DNA of 64,000 nt from Agaribacterium sp. ZY112 (lineage in GTDB: Bacteria > Pseudomonadota > Gammaproteobacteria > Pseudomonadales > Cellvibrionaceae), in the NCBI RefSeq assembly GCF_041346925.1, contig NZ_CP166840.1, forward strand, positions 620,001 through 684,000, read 5' to 3'. The translations under genes and the position numbers were made by a program. Numbering within the stretch: the first letter of the stretch is position 1; each line of letters starts with the position of its first letter. This document shows positions 35,005 through 44,635 of the stretch, one piece after another. The notes beneath the pieces were generated by a model. The model searched no databases. It worked only from the letters and a program-made list of their open reading frames with translations, and was not told the origin of the DNA.

Positions 35005-35284
35005 TCTTTAATTTAACAAGGCCATATTTAATTAATAAAAAATAAAAGACCTCTGCGGCTATGGCTATAGGAGCCACAACAGATAAGAGGTAATGTTCAG
35101 TGCCGTAGAGCATAATTAATGGTGGAATAATAACCGCCAAAATCGCGACAACAGCAATAAGCCCAGACCTTTTATCGACATGCACATCCTCTTTACACGA
35201 ATCACATTTGAACTTTAATGGGTTTGGCGTTCTTAACAGAGCCATAAAAGACACATCCGCACCACAATGATGACACTTAGACAT
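34997..35284 (-). CDS. Zinc-ribbon membrane protein
   Basis: A 95-residue protein. The N-terminus SKCHHCGADVSF ... FKCDSCKEDVHVD is a zinc ribbon with two CxxC pairs, followed by two hydrophobic helices (LIAVVAILAVIIPPLIMLYG and LLSVVAPIAIAAEVFYFLLI). GGAGA lies 6 nt before the ATG. It overlaps both neighbours by 8 bases, showing coupled translation. Function unknown. Confidence 0.66.
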   Translation of the reverse strand: MSKCHHCGADVSFMALLRTPNPLKFKCDSCKEDVHVDKRSGLIAVVAILAVIIPPLIMLYGTEHYLLSVVAPIAIAAEVFYFLLIKYGLVKLKNE

Positions 35285-35675
35285 CGCTTTTCTCCTTAAT
35301 AAAATAATCTTTTATATCACTTTTATACAACAGCCAAGCCATAAACAATGGTATAAGTATATTTTCAAGCATGGCCCCCACAGGAAAAGCGCCACGTTCA
35401 CTATCTAGAAACACAAACACCTCATCAGAGATACTTAGCAACACATTAACCAACACCACAGAAAAAAGAAGATGTAGGCCTAGCTTGTTTCTCTTTACAA
35501 TAAGAGCAAGTGCAAAACAGTGCACGGTCAATGCTAAGGACCAAAGGCCCACATGGATAAGCGACAACAGACTTGCATCGGAAATAAACACTAAGAGCAA
35601 CGATGCCAAAAACGGCCACAGGCTGTAATACGCTATACAGCTAAAGCTACAAAACAGAGTGATTGTTTTATTCAT
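35277..35675 (-). CDS. Small integral membrane protein
   Basis: A 132-residue protein of four hydrophobic helices (ITLFCSFSCIAYYSLWPFLASLLLVFI, LIHVGLWSLALTVHCFALALIV, LGLHLLFSVVLVNVLLSI, ENILIPLFMAWLLYKS) ending in a charged tail DYFIKEKSDV. It is the first gene of the overlapping three-gene operon with the zinc-ribbon membrane protein and the small lipoprotein. Not recognised. Confidence 0.6.
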   Translation of the reverse strand: MNKTITLFCSFSCIAYYSLWPFLASLLLVFISDASLLSLIHVGLWSLALTVHCFALALIVKRNKLGLHLLFSVVLVNVLLSISDEVFVFLDSERGAFPVGAMLENILIPLFMAWLLYKSDIKDYFIKEKSDV

Positions 35676-35776
35676 TACCTAGCAGCAGCCACTATTATCA
35701 AGGTCATTTTCATAAGCAAAACCTTAACATGCTTTCAAATAAACCGTAACACAGAGCCTGTTACTAGAGGCGTCAC

Positions 35777-35810
35777 AAAAAAAGGCCAAAGATTCTCACC
35801 TTTGGCCTTT
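35777..35810 (-). terminator. Rho-independent terminator of the DUF3360 gene
   Basis: A perfect 11-bp stem AAAGGCCAAAG/CTTTGGCCTTT with an 8-nt loop, followed on the minus strand by a run of seven T. Lies 71 bases after the stop of the transporter gene. Confidence 0.88.
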
Positions 35811-35881
35811 CAACTTTCACTTATTTAGCTGTTATCTTCAGCTTTACTTTCACTTCACACTTAATCTAAAAAGCATCAGCA

Positions 35882-37333
35882 CTAAATAAGCGCTTTAATG
35901 CCCGGTAATTGGCCCACGCAGGCTAGTGAACCAATACATACAATAACGGCAATCACTGGAATCAGTTTGTCATTACGGCTTAACTCTTTGGCGCGATCTT
36001 TATCACCAATTAATCCAAAGTTATCAAGCAACATAGTTAGCGCCCAGCCAAATACAGGGTTAACAAGCGCACAAGAGAAGATGCAAATACCGGCGCTTTG
36101 CGAGCTCTTGGTATCTTTAACCATTTGCATACCCGCTTCCATAAGAGGAAGGAAAACGCCAACAATCAGAGCAACACGCAATACGGGCTCCCACATGGCT
36201 AGATCCATCGGATAACCCAAGACCGCAGCAACAACACACAACAAACCAGTTAGCAATGCTCCACCCGGAATTGGACGCTTAGCAATTGCAGCGGGAATCA
36301 TATACGTACCCCAAGAAGAAGCGAGGTTACCGCCACCCAAGCCTGCACCGATAATCTGACGCACTGAGCTTACCGCCATAGTGTCGTCAACATTCATCAA
36401 CACACCTTTAGCTTGTGGAGGATAGTTCAGCTCTTGGAAAACTCGGTGCCCCAAGAAATCTGGCGACCACATGGCAACAGCCAAGATAGAGAAAGGAATA
36501 ACAGCAATAAAGCTATTTACATCTGGCCAGCCCAGCTGCCACCCCGTGTTTTCCCCCCACCAATAAAACGGACTCATATGAGGCAGGCCCGGCTCGGTAG
36601 AAAACTCAAATGGAGCGCCCATAATCAAAGCAACAATACCGGCAATGGCCGAGCACAGCGGAATAGCCAACCAACGTTTTTGCACACGCGCCAAATACGC
36701 GTAAACAATAATAGTGGTGACAATCACCATAAAACCAACAGGGCCTTCTTCTAAACCTAAAGACCAGCCCTTTAATTTACCAATTTGGCTAATCAGCCCC
36801 ACAGCACCAAGATAAATCAGCAGGCCACCACGGACACCCTCGCCCGTTAGCGCAACCAGTTTAGACCCGCCCTTGGTAATACTAAGCAAGATACCAAATA
36901 CACCCACCATAATCCCCAGTGCCAGAGGATGCCCACCGGCTGCAGCAATAAGTGGAATCAAGGGGATCATAGGCCCGTGGGTACCGGCCAAGTTTGAATT
37001 GGGGTTAAGAATGGCTGAAAAAAGAACAACAAAGAGCACGCCGGCAATCAGCAATTCAAAGCGCACATTCTCAGCAATAAACTCAGGGCTTAAGCCAAAT
37101 TGAGCAGCAAAAGCGGCGACCATGGCCGTCACCATCACAATCTTACCAATGGTGGCCGCAAGCGCAGGCACCCAATCTTCTATTTCTACACCAAAGTCGC
37201 GACCAGGCAGATTAATGCCCCAGCGCTTAAACGACATGATTTTTAGTTCGTTCTCTAGGTACTCATTACGAGTAGCAAACTCACTGGCGGGTTTGTGGCG
37301 CTGACGGTAAGTCGTCGCTTCTTGATCTGACAT
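35882..37333 (-). CDS. DUF3360-type membrane transporter (putative anion/nucleobase carrier)
   Basis: About 483 residues with ten or more helices after a hydrophilic N-terminus (YRQRHKPASEFATRNEYLENELKIMSFKRWGINLPGRDFGVEIEDWVPALAATIGK). The sequence matches what I remember of DUF3360 membrane proteins from marine gammaproteobacteria, whose fold is related to SulP/NCS2 carriers: repeated glycine-rich helices (AILNPNSNLAGTHGPMIPLIPLI, GAGLGGGNLASSWGTY). Substrate unknown. ATG 37333 has AGAGG about 8 nt upstream; an in-frame ATG at 37396 would add 21 residues. Base composition is more GC-rich than the neighbours, typical of a highly expressed or acquired gene. Confidence 0.7.
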   Translation of the reverse strand: MSDQEATTYRQRHKPASEFATRNEYLENELKIMSFKRWGINLPGRDFGVEIEDWVPALAATIGKIVMVTAMVAAFAAQFGLSPEFIAENVRFELLIAGVLFVVLFSAILNPNSNLAGTHGPMIPLIPLIAAAGGHPLALGIMVGVFGILLSITKGGSKLVALTGEGVRGGLLIYLGAVGLISQIGKLKGWSLGLEEGPVGFMVIVTTIIVYAYLARVQKRWLAIPLCSAIAGIVALIMGAPFEFSTEPGLPHMSPFYWWGENTGWQLGWPDVNSFIAVIPFSILAVAMWSPDFLGHRVFQELNYPPQAKGVLMNVDDTMAVSSVRQIIGAGLGGGNLASSWGTYMIPAAIAKRPIPGGALLTGLLCVVAAVLGYPMDLAMWEPVLRVALIVGVFLPLMEAGMQMVKDTKSSQSAGICIFSCALVNPVFGWALTMLLDNFGLIGDKDRAKELSRNDKLIPVIAVIVCIGSLACVGQLPGIKALI

Positions 37334-37437
37334 CGATCGGCCTCTTTCGTGCGAAGGCAGAACCTGCAGTAAAGGCGCTTGTTCCGTAGCCACCATTACA
37401 AAGCTCTGTGCAGTTTTAATTGGTTGTTGTATTGGCT

Positions 37438-37469
37438 TAGGCTGCTGAGGCAGCTCTGAGCAGAGCCTA
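37438..37469. other. Imperfect hairpin upstream of the DUF3360 gene
   Basis: TAGGCTGCT pairs with AGC-AG-AGCCTA (9 bp, 2-nt bulge) around a 12-nt loop. On the minus strand it would lie in or near the 5' leader of the transporter gene; no T run follows. Confidence 0.35.
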
Positions 37470-37656
37470 GATTAAGACTTTGGCACAAGCGTGACTTGAG
37501 CTGGGTCGTATTGCAGCCATTAGTTCCCTTTGGCTTTAGAGATTATTCACTCCCTTTGATCTTGGTCATTGCTGCTTTGGCGCCACTTAGCACAAGCAGA
37601 AAATACAAGCCCGTGTACAATAGCCCTTTGCTAAAAACACCATAGAGAACACAAGC

Positions 37657-38088
37657 ATGCTAGATAGCGTATTGCGCGTTTATGGCGAAAGCTTTGACGT
37701 AGAGGCTTTTCTTGCCCAGCACCCCATCGACGCCCACTTAGAAGCCTATAACATTGGCGATACCGATATACTCGGCGGCGCTTGTGAACACAGCGGCTTT
37801 GATGCACTGATCTCTGAAACCGCTGATGCACAGAGCCATCAACTCGAGCTTTACGCCTTCTTAGAGAAACACAAAAATAGCCTTCTCGCCTTAAAAGCGG
37901 AGCAAGCGCAATGCGTCTTAGATATTGGTTTAGGTCTAGCTTTAATAGAAAACAACGGCACTAGCGCTAACAGTAATATCGTACTCAGTAGCAAGCTTAT
38001 AAGCCTGTGCAACGAGCTCGGTTTGAGCATAGAGTTTTCAGCCTATCCACAGATGGATGAAACCCTTGAAGAACCTGGAAATCATTAA
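37657..38088 (+). CDS. Hypothetical protein
   Basis: A 143-residue soluble protein, not assigned. The N-terminus VLRVYGESFDVEAFLAQHPIDAHLEAYNIGD and the middle HSGFDALISETADAQSHQLELYAFLEKHKNSLLALK resemble a small family of uncharacterised alpha/beta proteins seen widely in proteobacteria. The stretch CVLDIGLGLALIENNGTSANSNIVLSSKLISLCNELGLSIEFSAYP suggests an alternating strand-helix fold. No signal peptide. It is divergent from the transporter gene. Confidence 0.6.
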   Translation: MLDSVLRVYGESFDVEAFLAQHPIDAHLEAYNIGDTDILGGACEHSGFDALISETADAQSHQLELYAFLEKHKNSLLALKAEQAQCVLDIGLGLALIENNGTSANSNIVLSSKLISLCNELGLSIEFSAYPQMDETLEEPGNH

Positions 38089-38403
38089 ACTAACGCCGCT
38101 AGAGTTAGCCTGCGCATCAAAATTAAGATCATAGCGATACCAATACTTAGATAGATCACTTCTTACGAACAAAGAATGGCCAAACGCCCTAAAGAGAGTG
38201 CTACAATGTTGTTTAGTGCGCCAAGGCAAGAAGCCTAGCCCTTAATCAATACTGTAGAGAATGGCCTCTACGGCCCGACTCTAGAAGAGATCCGGCCACA
38301 TAAAACCATCTAAATATGCTCAAAACGACCAGCCAGCGCCTTGCTTGCTGTAGTTGTTGTGCGCTTTTTTATTATCAACCGAATCAAAATATGAGAGAAC
38401 AGT
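38089..38403. other. Intergenic region without a gene
   Basis: About 315 bases. No ORF with coding character. The start has a weak inverted repeat CTAAC/GTTAG. I see no other structure. Confidence 0.4.
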
Positions 38404-39171
38404 ATGGACTCACATGAAGCTGAAAACTTACGTAAAAATAAGCTACGAATTCATCAGTACATGATGCAGGACATTGACCCTTCAGAAGATGATCTAGGTG
38501 ATGATTTAGAAGAAGATTCAGTACTGCCTAAAGGCGCCCCTAAAAAAGCTCAGACCACAGGACAAACAGCGCAAGACGTAGCTAACTGGAGTAATTTCCT
38601 CGCAGGCCAAGCTATATCAGTGACAGGTAAGACGGCAACCGTCGCCAACTTCGCACAAACCGGCAACCTGCTAACAGCGGCTTCTACCGGAACCTCTGCA
38701 GCACTTGCCCCTGTGGTGATGATTACAGGCCCAATTGGCATAGCCATGGCCATTATCGATTCAGCCTTTTCTGGTTACTCTGCTTATAAAACCCAGCAGC
38801 ACATACGCCAGCTAGAACGCATCATGAAAGATTTAGGGCCAAAAGCTAAAGACGGCACACTTGAAGCCATCGGTTTTTGCATCAAGAAAAAGAATAAAAA
38901 GCTAAAGCGTAAAGGCTTTGGTTGTATTCCTGTACTCGGCAGCTTGTGCAACAGTATTTACACCACGGGTCGCTCTATTCAAAAACGCGTCAACGGCACT
39001 CGCGGCCTTGAACGTCGCCAGCGTGCATCTGAACTTTGGCACAACACCCTTCTAGGTGACCCTTGCGCCATTGCTGCCTGTAAAGAGCTGCTTGGTGATA
39101 AGGTATACGGGCTAATCGCAGGCATGAGTGACGGCCATTTAGTATTAAAGAAAAAATTACGCTCGCTCTAA
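38404..39171 (+). CDS. Hypothetical protein with Gly/Ala-rich hydrophobic segment
   Basis: A 255-residue protein, unrecognised. It has an acidic N-terminus (DPSEDDLGDDLEEDS), a polar Thr/Ser/Gly/Ala stretch (VTGKTATVANFAQTGNLLTAASTGTSAALAPVV), one long hydrophobic segment (MITGPIGIAMAIIDSAFSGYSAY) and a strongly basic middle (KKKNKKLKRKG) with GFGCIPVLGSLCNSIY. The C-terminal helix-rich domain contains LGDPCAIAACKELLGDKVYGLIAG. There is no signal peptide. The layout (soluble arms around a glycine-rich helix) is seen in some secretion substrates and toxins, but no such system is adjacent, so the role is open. Confidence 0.55.
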   Translation: MDSHEAENLRKNKLRIHQYMMQDIDPSEDDLGDDLEEDSVLPKGAPKKAQTTGQTAQDVANWSNFLAGQAISVTGKTATVANFAQTGNLLTAASTGTSAALAPVVMITGPIGIAMAIIDSAFSGYSAYKTQQHIRQLERIMKDLGPKAKDGTLEAIGFCIKKKNKKLKRKGFGCIPVLGSLCNSIYTTGRSIQKRVNGTRGLERRQRASELWHNTLLGDPCAIAACKELLGDKVYGLIAGMSDGHLVLKKKLRSL

Positions 39172-39191
39172 AATAGCCCCCCCATAAGTCG

Positions 39192-39224
39192 TGCAGTTGC
39201 TCAACATAGGCCTGAGTAACTGCA
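39192..39224 (+). terminator. Hairpin after the 38404-39171 gene
   Basis: TGCAGTTGCTCA (39192-39203) and TGAGTAACTGCA (39213-39224) pair over 12 bp with one G-U wobble and a 9-nt loop, 20 bases past the stop. There is no T run, so it may be a 3'-end stabiliser or part of a Rho-dependent end. Confidence 0.5.
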
Positions 39225-39282
39225 TGCAAAAAGTACAAACAGCCAATAAACTGTAGCCCCACTTTTCTTAGCAAGGCCTAAT

Positions 39283-40497
39283 ATGCACTTTGAACTTTGC
39301 AATGATCTGAGCAAGGTAAAAGCCGAAGACTGGGACGCACTCTGGCCTGAAGACTATATCTTTAGTCGCCACGCGTTCTTATTAGCCTTTGAGCAAAGCG
39401 GCAGTGTCAACAAGGGCACAGCGAACAATGGCCCCATAGCTGAGCACAGCAATAAACAAAACCATAGCGGCTGGCAAGCTCAACACTTACTTGGCTTTAA
39501 CAAAGATAAGAAACTTGTTTTTGTTATGCCTCTGTATTTAAAAGAGCACAGTTATGGCGAGTACGTATTTGACTGGGCTTGGGCCGAAGCCTATATGCGC
39601 TGCGGGCTTAGTTATTATCCCAAGCTTGTTAACGCCATTCCCTTTACCCCAAGTTGCGGGCCTCGCTGGGCGGGAGAGCTGGATAATAAAGAACTCGCCC
39701 AAACCCTTAGCCATATCTGCAAAGAACATAACTACAGCGGCGTGCATAGCTTATTTACTACTGGCCAGCAAACTCTAGAGACCGAAAATTGGGTTCAACG
39801 CCAAGGCACGCAATTTCAGTGGTTTAACCGAAACTACCAGTGCTTTGATGAATTTCTTGATCAACTGAGCTCACGAAAGCGCAAGAATATTCGCAAAGAG
39901 AGAGCAAAGTGCCAAGATCTAAAGATAAGCATGCTTAGCGCCACTGACTTAAGTGAACAAGATTGGATAAATTTCTACCAACTCTACCAGCTCACTTATT
40001 TAAAACGCAGCGGCCACGGCGGTTATTTAAAACTCGACTTCTTTCTACAGCTCGCTAAAAACCTACCTGAGAATATCGTGCTTTGCCAAGCCAAAGATGG
40101 AGAAGATCTGGTTGCCGCCGCTGTATATTTCCGTGATCAAAAAAATCTATATGGACGCTACTGGGGCGCGCTCAAAGAGTACGACGGCCTACACTTTGAA
40201 TGCTGTTACTACCAAGGCATCAACTACGCAATAGCAGAAAGCCTGCAACGCTTTTGCCCAGGCACTCAGGGTGAACATAAAATACAACGAGGTTTTGAGC
40301 CCGTGCTCACCCGCTCTTATCACTTTTTAGTAGAGCCTGGCTTTTATTCTGCCATTGATGAATTCTGTCAACGTGAACGCCAAGACAACCTGAGCTATTT
40401 ACGTGATGCAAGAACTTACCTTCCCTACAAAGAAGGCTTCGATTTGGTAGCTGAAGAACAATTTTTAAAAACCCAACTGCCCGATCGTAAACCATAA
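39283..40497 (+). CDS. FemAB-like GNAT acyltransferase (COG3146)
   Basis: A 404-residue protein of the peptidogalycan/FemAB-like group: VKAEDWDALWPEDYIFSRHAFLLAFEQSG at the start, HSYGEYVFDWAWAEAYMRCGLSYYPKLVNAIPFTPSCGPR, RKRKNIRKERAKCQ, FYQLYQLTYLKRSGHGGYLKLDFF and LYGRYWGALKEYDGLHFECCYYQGINYAI. These are consistent landmarks of COG3146. A tandem GNAT fold and aminoacyl or acyl transfer are expected, but no acceptor is established. A His/Asn-rich insertion (residues 40-65) is unusual. AAGG lies before the ATG. Confidence 0.85.
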   Translation: MHFELCNDLSKVKAEDWDALWPEDYIFSRHAFLLAFEQSGSVNKGTANNGPIAEHSNKQNHSGWQAQHLLGFNKDKKLVFVMPLYLKEHSYGEYVFDWAWAEAYMRCGLSYYPKLVNAIPFTPSCGPRWAGELDNKELAQTLSHICKEHNYSGVHSLFTTGQQTLETENWVQRQGTQFQWFNRNYQCFDEFLDQLSSRKRKNIRKERAKCQDLKISMLSATDLSEQDWINFYQLYQLTYLKRSGHGGYLKLDFFLQLAKNLPENIVLCQAKDGEDLVAAAVYFRDQKNLYGRYWGALKEYDGLHFECCYYQGINYAIAESLQRFCPGTQGEHKIQRGFEPVLTRSYHFLVEPGFYSAIDEFCQRERQDNLSYLRDARTYLPYKEGFDLVAEEQFLKTQLPDRKP

Positions 40498-40943
40498 AAG
40501 CAATATAAATTATTTAATTAAGCTACTCGAAGAAACGCAGAGTTAAACTCTTTAAGCGTCTGAATACGTCGCTTCATACCTGCATAAATAAATGTGCTTA
40601 GTATTTACAACGTTGCATCGCTACGATTTAAATCCACGTAAGCCATGTACACCATCATACTCATGCCGCATGTCTATTAAATAAACAAGCACAAGAGACG
40701 CACGGTCGCAATTTACTTCATCATTAGCGATTCAACATCCCCAAAACCAAAGTGTTACAAAAAAGTACTTTTCTAAGATAGCGATCCTAGCTTTTATCAT
40801 GCTAACCTCCGCAAATAACGTATGCATTAATACATGCATGCTCTCAACTATGTCACATCTACATGCCGCCGTGCTTGGATATCCTCCGGTACGCTCTATT
40901 GGATGACCTTCTTAGATTACGCAAGTGAAAGGAGTACTTGTTA
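40498..40943. other. Intergenic region upstream of the large lipoprotein gene
   Basis: About 445 bases, no supported gene. AAAGGAG (40928-40934) is the ribosome site of the following gene. A 19-codon minus-strand frame near 40523-40579 is too short to call. Nothing else is evident. Confidence 0.4.
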
Positions 40944-43673
40944 ATGCCCATCTCTCAATCTTTAGCGGTGTTCCGCACTCTAGCTGCATCCACTATTATT
41001 ACACTTAGCGCCTGTGGAGGCGGGGGCGGCTCTTCCGACCCAAGCCCTACGGGCACACCCGGAACACCACATCCAGACTCTTCTGCCAGCCCTCAGCCTA
41101 ATGGCTCCCCAGCCCCTTCAATTGCTGCGCTTAATGAATCACGCTGTGCCGCGATTAACGAATACGAATGGCTTGAAGAGCGCTGCTATGTCATCGGCAA
41201 CCCCAATGTAGAAAATCTGCAATATATCGAATTACTGCCCGCTCAAGACAGACAAGACTTACTTGACTGGTTAACAAAGCTAGAGAAAAAAGTCGGCTTT
41301 AATAAGATCTTTCCCAATTTCAGTGATGACAGTAGTCTCGGCTCGATTCCTAATGCCGATGATGTACTTGCACTCGATCATCATTTATTACTCCAGCGCC
41401 TCAACAACTCTAGTGTGCTAAAAACCAACAGCGGTATGGTGAGTATTTCTAAGCTCGGCTTAAGTGACGAGAGCTATACGCAGGAGATAAGCGTTAATGC
41501 ATCGGTGGATGAAAGTGTCATAGAAGACAAGCGTGTCGGTTTAAACCTTGGCGGCGGACGTATGATTCTGTCCTTATTTGGTGCCGAAGTGTATCGCTTT
41601 AATATGGTTGACGAGCTATTCCTGCAAAGCCACATAAGCAATAACAGAACCAGAGACTTAAGCTCAAAACCAACGCTCAAGCTTAAAAGCAAAAGGCAAG
41701 ACGAGCAGAGCCATGCCAGCATGCCAACAGCACCGCTGCTTGAACTACTCAGCTTACACTTTGCCGCCGAAGACGATAGCGTAAGTGCGGTGCAACAGCA
41801 CTTAACACTGAGCCAAGACTACGCTGACAATCACATAACACTCGATGCGAAACAGCCAAAACTCGCCATGCAATTGCAGCTAGCAGACGAAAGCTCAGCA
41901 CTATTTAGTAACAGTGAATTCGATAGCAATATTACCGGCTTAAGCGCCACAGCTGAAAACTTATATTTTCCAAAGTTCAGCCTCGGTACGCATTTACATA
42001 AAGATGTGGTGAATTTACCACTACAAATCTATTTGAGCCCTGCTCGTTTTTCCGGCAGCAAAGGTAGTGTTATTACCGTTGCGCTTGAGCTGCAACTGGA
42101 AGAGGCCGAAGCACTGAACGATGAAATCACCCAGCGCACCTACAGCTACAAAAAACCTAAATTTGTGCAAAATACCGATGCCAAGCTTTACGCTTTTGAT
42201 GAGACCCCACCTGCATTCGATTTAAATACAGGCTTTACACAGCGCCTTGAGGCAATGCAAAACAGCGCTGATCGTTCGCTTTATTCAAGCGATCAGTGGC
42301 CTTACTTCCCCAGTTATCGTCAATGGGTTTCAAGCTTTGCCACACTAGTTGAAAGTGAGCACCAGCTAGCAATGACCTTGCTGATGGACGAGAGCTTACG
42401 CCAAAAAGTGATGACTCTTGCCGCTCCAAAGTATGCTGCTGGCACCGCAATGCCTACTCAAGAAGAATGGAACGATAGCCGTTTCTGGGCCGATGATTTA
42501 AGCAGGATCTTAAACCAAGCATTTGAAGAAGACGCTGAACAAGCACTAGAGAAGCTACCTACATGGTTAAGCTCAGAGCAAAACATTCCAGCGTTTGCAG
42601 AGCTTAACCAACACCTAGGGGCCGTGCTCGAGCCACTCGATGACGAGCTACTTAGTGCGAACACCGAGTATTTGTTAGATTTTTATGTGCGTATGGCCTA
42701 CCTTGGCCAGCTCAGCAGTAGTCAAATGCCAACACCCGAGCAAATGCTTAACGCCATCAATACTGCGGGCATTGATTTTCAGTCGGCCATGCAAGGCCAA
42801 CTATTGAATCTAACCAATGTTAGCTACAACGCACCACGCCAATGGAATATCGACCAAGATGCACTCGGTATTATTACTGCCATTTCAAGCATACTTAATG
42901 ATACAAATGTGGCGCTAATCAAAGACCACGACAATAAAGCGTTTGATTACTCCAGCATTAACAAGCTCAATACTCAGGTTTTCACTTTATATATAGACAG
43001 CAACAAAGATTTAAGCGTTTTAACACAAGCCTTACAGCAACGCCATACGGCACTCAGTGAGCTCAATCAATTTGTCGAGCTCGATGCAGTAAATATGCAA
43101 GATGATTTTAAATTTAAAGCTGGTGCCAACGACCTTGCTGGCCGAGCTTACAAAGAGCGCTGGTCTGCACAAACCTATCACGATTTAGTTAAAGTGATGA
43201 GTTTTGCTTATACACGTAACTTTCAATATGAGCCGCAGTGTACATCTAGCTCAGTCGTTGAAAACATTTACTGCACCGATCGTTTTGATCCAAAACTATT
43301 TAAGCTTTATTCAAATACCGAGGGCTATCTAGCTAAATACGGTGAGAGTAAGCCCTATATTGAACAAGCTGAAGTATTGGTAAATATCGACTCTAGCATC
43401 GCTCAGATTGATGAACTCAAAGGTTCACTCATACAATCACTACGCCCTGATTACACCAGGGCTATTGAAGACGGCCTATGGCTCGACTGTGACGCAGAGC
43501 AAATTGTAAATAACAGCAATAATGCTAAACACCTAATAGATCGCTACCTACAACTTGTACAAGCTGACCCACTACCTACATTGTACAGTGATGCTTTTGA
43601 AGCCCAACAAGAAACAAAAGAGGCTTTTATTTCACAACTTAAGCAGTGCGAACAGGTTGATAGTGGTGACTAA
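40944..43673 (+). CDS. Large lipoprotein of unknown function
   Basis: About 909 residues. The signal ends in lipobox IITLSACGGGGGSS, followed by a Pro/Ser/Thr/Gly linker (residues 25-60). The remainder is a large soluble region of mixed strand and helix character, with EWLEERCYVIGNPNVENLQYIELLPAQ, then two or more all-helical parts, and Cys near the C-terminus (YEPQCTSS, DCDAEQ, LKQCEQ). No enzyme motif I know is present. ATG 40944 is chosen because AAAGGAG is 9 nt upstream; the TTG two codons earlier is too close. It could be a surface-exposed lipoprotein. Confidence 0.68.
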   Translation: MPISQSLAVFRTLAASTIITLSACGGGGGSSDPSPTGTPGTPHPDSSASPQPNGSPAPSIAALNESRCAAINEYEWLEERCYVIGNPNVENLQYIELLPAQDRQDLLDWLTKLEKKVGFNKIFPNFSDDSSLGSIPNADDVLALDHHLLLQRLNNSSVLKTNSGMVSISKLGLSDESYTQEISVNASVDESVIEDKRVGLNLGGGRMILSLFGAEVYRFNMVDELFLQSHISNNRTRDLSSKPTLKLKSKRQDEQSHASMPTAPLLELLSLHFAAEDDSVSAVQQHLTLSQDYADNHITLDAKQPKLAMQLQLADESSALFSNSEFDSNITGLSATAENLYFPKFSLGTHLHKDVVNLPLQIYLSPARFSGSKGSVITVALELQLEEAEALNDEITQRTYSYKKPKFVQNTDAKLYAFDETPPAFDLNTGFTQRLEAMQNSADRSLYSSDQWPYFPSYRQWVSSFATLVESEHQLAMTLLMDESLRQKVMTLAAPKYAAGTAMPTQEEWNDSRFWADDLSRILNQAFEEDAEQALEKLPTWLSSEQNIPAFAELNQHLGAVLEPLDDELLSANTEYLLDFYVRMAYLGQLSSSQMPTPEQMLNAINTAGIDFQSAMQGQLLNLTNVSYNAPRQWNIDQDALGIITAISSILNDTNVALIKDHDNKAFDYSSINKLNTQVFTLYIDSNKDLSVLTQALQQRHTALSELNQFVELDAVNMQDDFKFKAGANDLAGRAYKERWSAQTYHDLVKVMSFAYTRNFQYEPQCTSSSVVENIYCTDRFDPKLFKLYSNTEGYLAKYGESKPYIEQAEVLVNIDSSIAQIDELKGSLIQSLRPDYTRAIEDGLWLDCDAEQIVNNSNNAKHLIDRYLQLVQADPLPTLYSDAFEAQQETKEAFISQLKQCEQVDSGD

Positions 43674-43846
43674 AACCATTAACAACTAAAGAGATAAGAA
43701 GTGAAATAAGGGGTGCCACGATACTATTCAAGCTGGCCATTTTATAAAACCACACTTGTTGTGGCGCCTCTTACATTAAGTGCTTTTTTTGAGGGATGAG
43801 CTATTTATTATTTATATATCTCATCCACTGAAGTGAGTAGTTATTT

Positions 43847-44635
43847 TTAACTTTGCTTAAGCTTCTTCCACTTCCTTTTCATTTTCTCACTAAAGCTAAA
43901 CTTGATAGAGCGATCAAATTGTTCGTCTGGTCGAGCCTGATAATTAGTGCTAACACTTTCTTTAAACTGAACTTCCAACTCTGGTCTACCATTGGTGTAA
44001 TAGTAAAGCGCAATCGATCGACGTGAACGGTCTTCGGGGCAAGTAAGTGGCTCAGGATGACCATGATAAGAAAAGTCGGTTGTCGAAAATACAACCAGCC
44101 TATTAATAATAGGTAAGACCTTTTGCACCCTTTCGCTCATATCCTCATTCCAAAGCTCTAAATGACCACCATAAGATTCTTGCCAATCATCATTCAGGTA
44201 AAGCAAGACATTAATACGGCGATCCAGCTTCATCTTTCGGTGGTAGTTGAAATCGGTATGAACTTTCAAAAAACCACCTTTTTTGATTTCATGTATGCCG
44301 CCACCTTCAAAATAAGGGTCGGGAATAATGCCTTCAATACCAGTTAGCTCTTCAAGGAAACTGATAAACTCAAGCGAATTCAACTCAGAGATCAAGGACC
44401 AGGTATGCTCCCCCCAAGCCAAACGCTTAGAGGCCGCATGCTTATTAACCGATCCATAAAACTTCTTTTCAATATCTTTATTTGTTGCAGCGGCCTCACT
44501 GGCAACCTCTTTCAACATAGCCTTATCAAATAGACCATCGAGCACGATATGAGGAAAGGGTTTAGCCGATGCATAGGCCGACTTACTGGCACTAGCAGTT
44601 TGATACAGCTTTTTATAGTCTAATTCTAATGGCAT
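43847..44635 (-). CDS. 2OG-Fe(II) oxygenase (prolyl-4-hydroxylase-like)
   Basis: A 262-residue oxygenase. The double-stranded beta-helix has the iron ligands HTDFNYH (HxD) and the distal His in FSYHGHPEPL, with the 2-oxoglutarate-binding Arg in SRRSIALYYYT. A PYFEGGGIHEIKKGGFLKVHTDF strand precedes. These features fit the P4H-type 2OG-Fe(II) superfamily used on proteins or sugars. No partner substrate gene is clear. A basic C-terminus (SEKMKRKWKKLKQS) is notable. Confidence 0.88.
   Translation of the reverse strand: MPLELDYKKLYQTASASKSAYASAKPFPHIVLDGLFDKAMLKEVASEAAATNKDIEKKFYGSVNKHAASKRLAWGEHTWSLISELNSLEFISFLEELTGIEGIIPDPYFEGGGIHEIKKGGFLKVHTDFNYHRKMKLDRRINVLLYLNDDWQESYGGHLELWNEDMSERVQKVLPIINRLVVFSTTDFSYHGHPEPLTCPEDRSRRSIALYYYTNGRPELEVQFKESVSTNYQARPDEQFDRSIKFSFSEKMKRKWKKLKQS

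Noticed and set aside
40523-40579. Short minus-strand frame MKRRIQTLKEFNSAFLRVA
   Set aside because: Only 19 codons, no strong ribosome site, and no family recognised. It could be a gene remnant but cannot be supported.
43794-43826. Inverted repeat GGATGAG/CTCATCC past the 2OG oxygenase gene
   Set aside because: Loop of 19 nt, short stem and no T run on the correct side, so it was not called a terminator.
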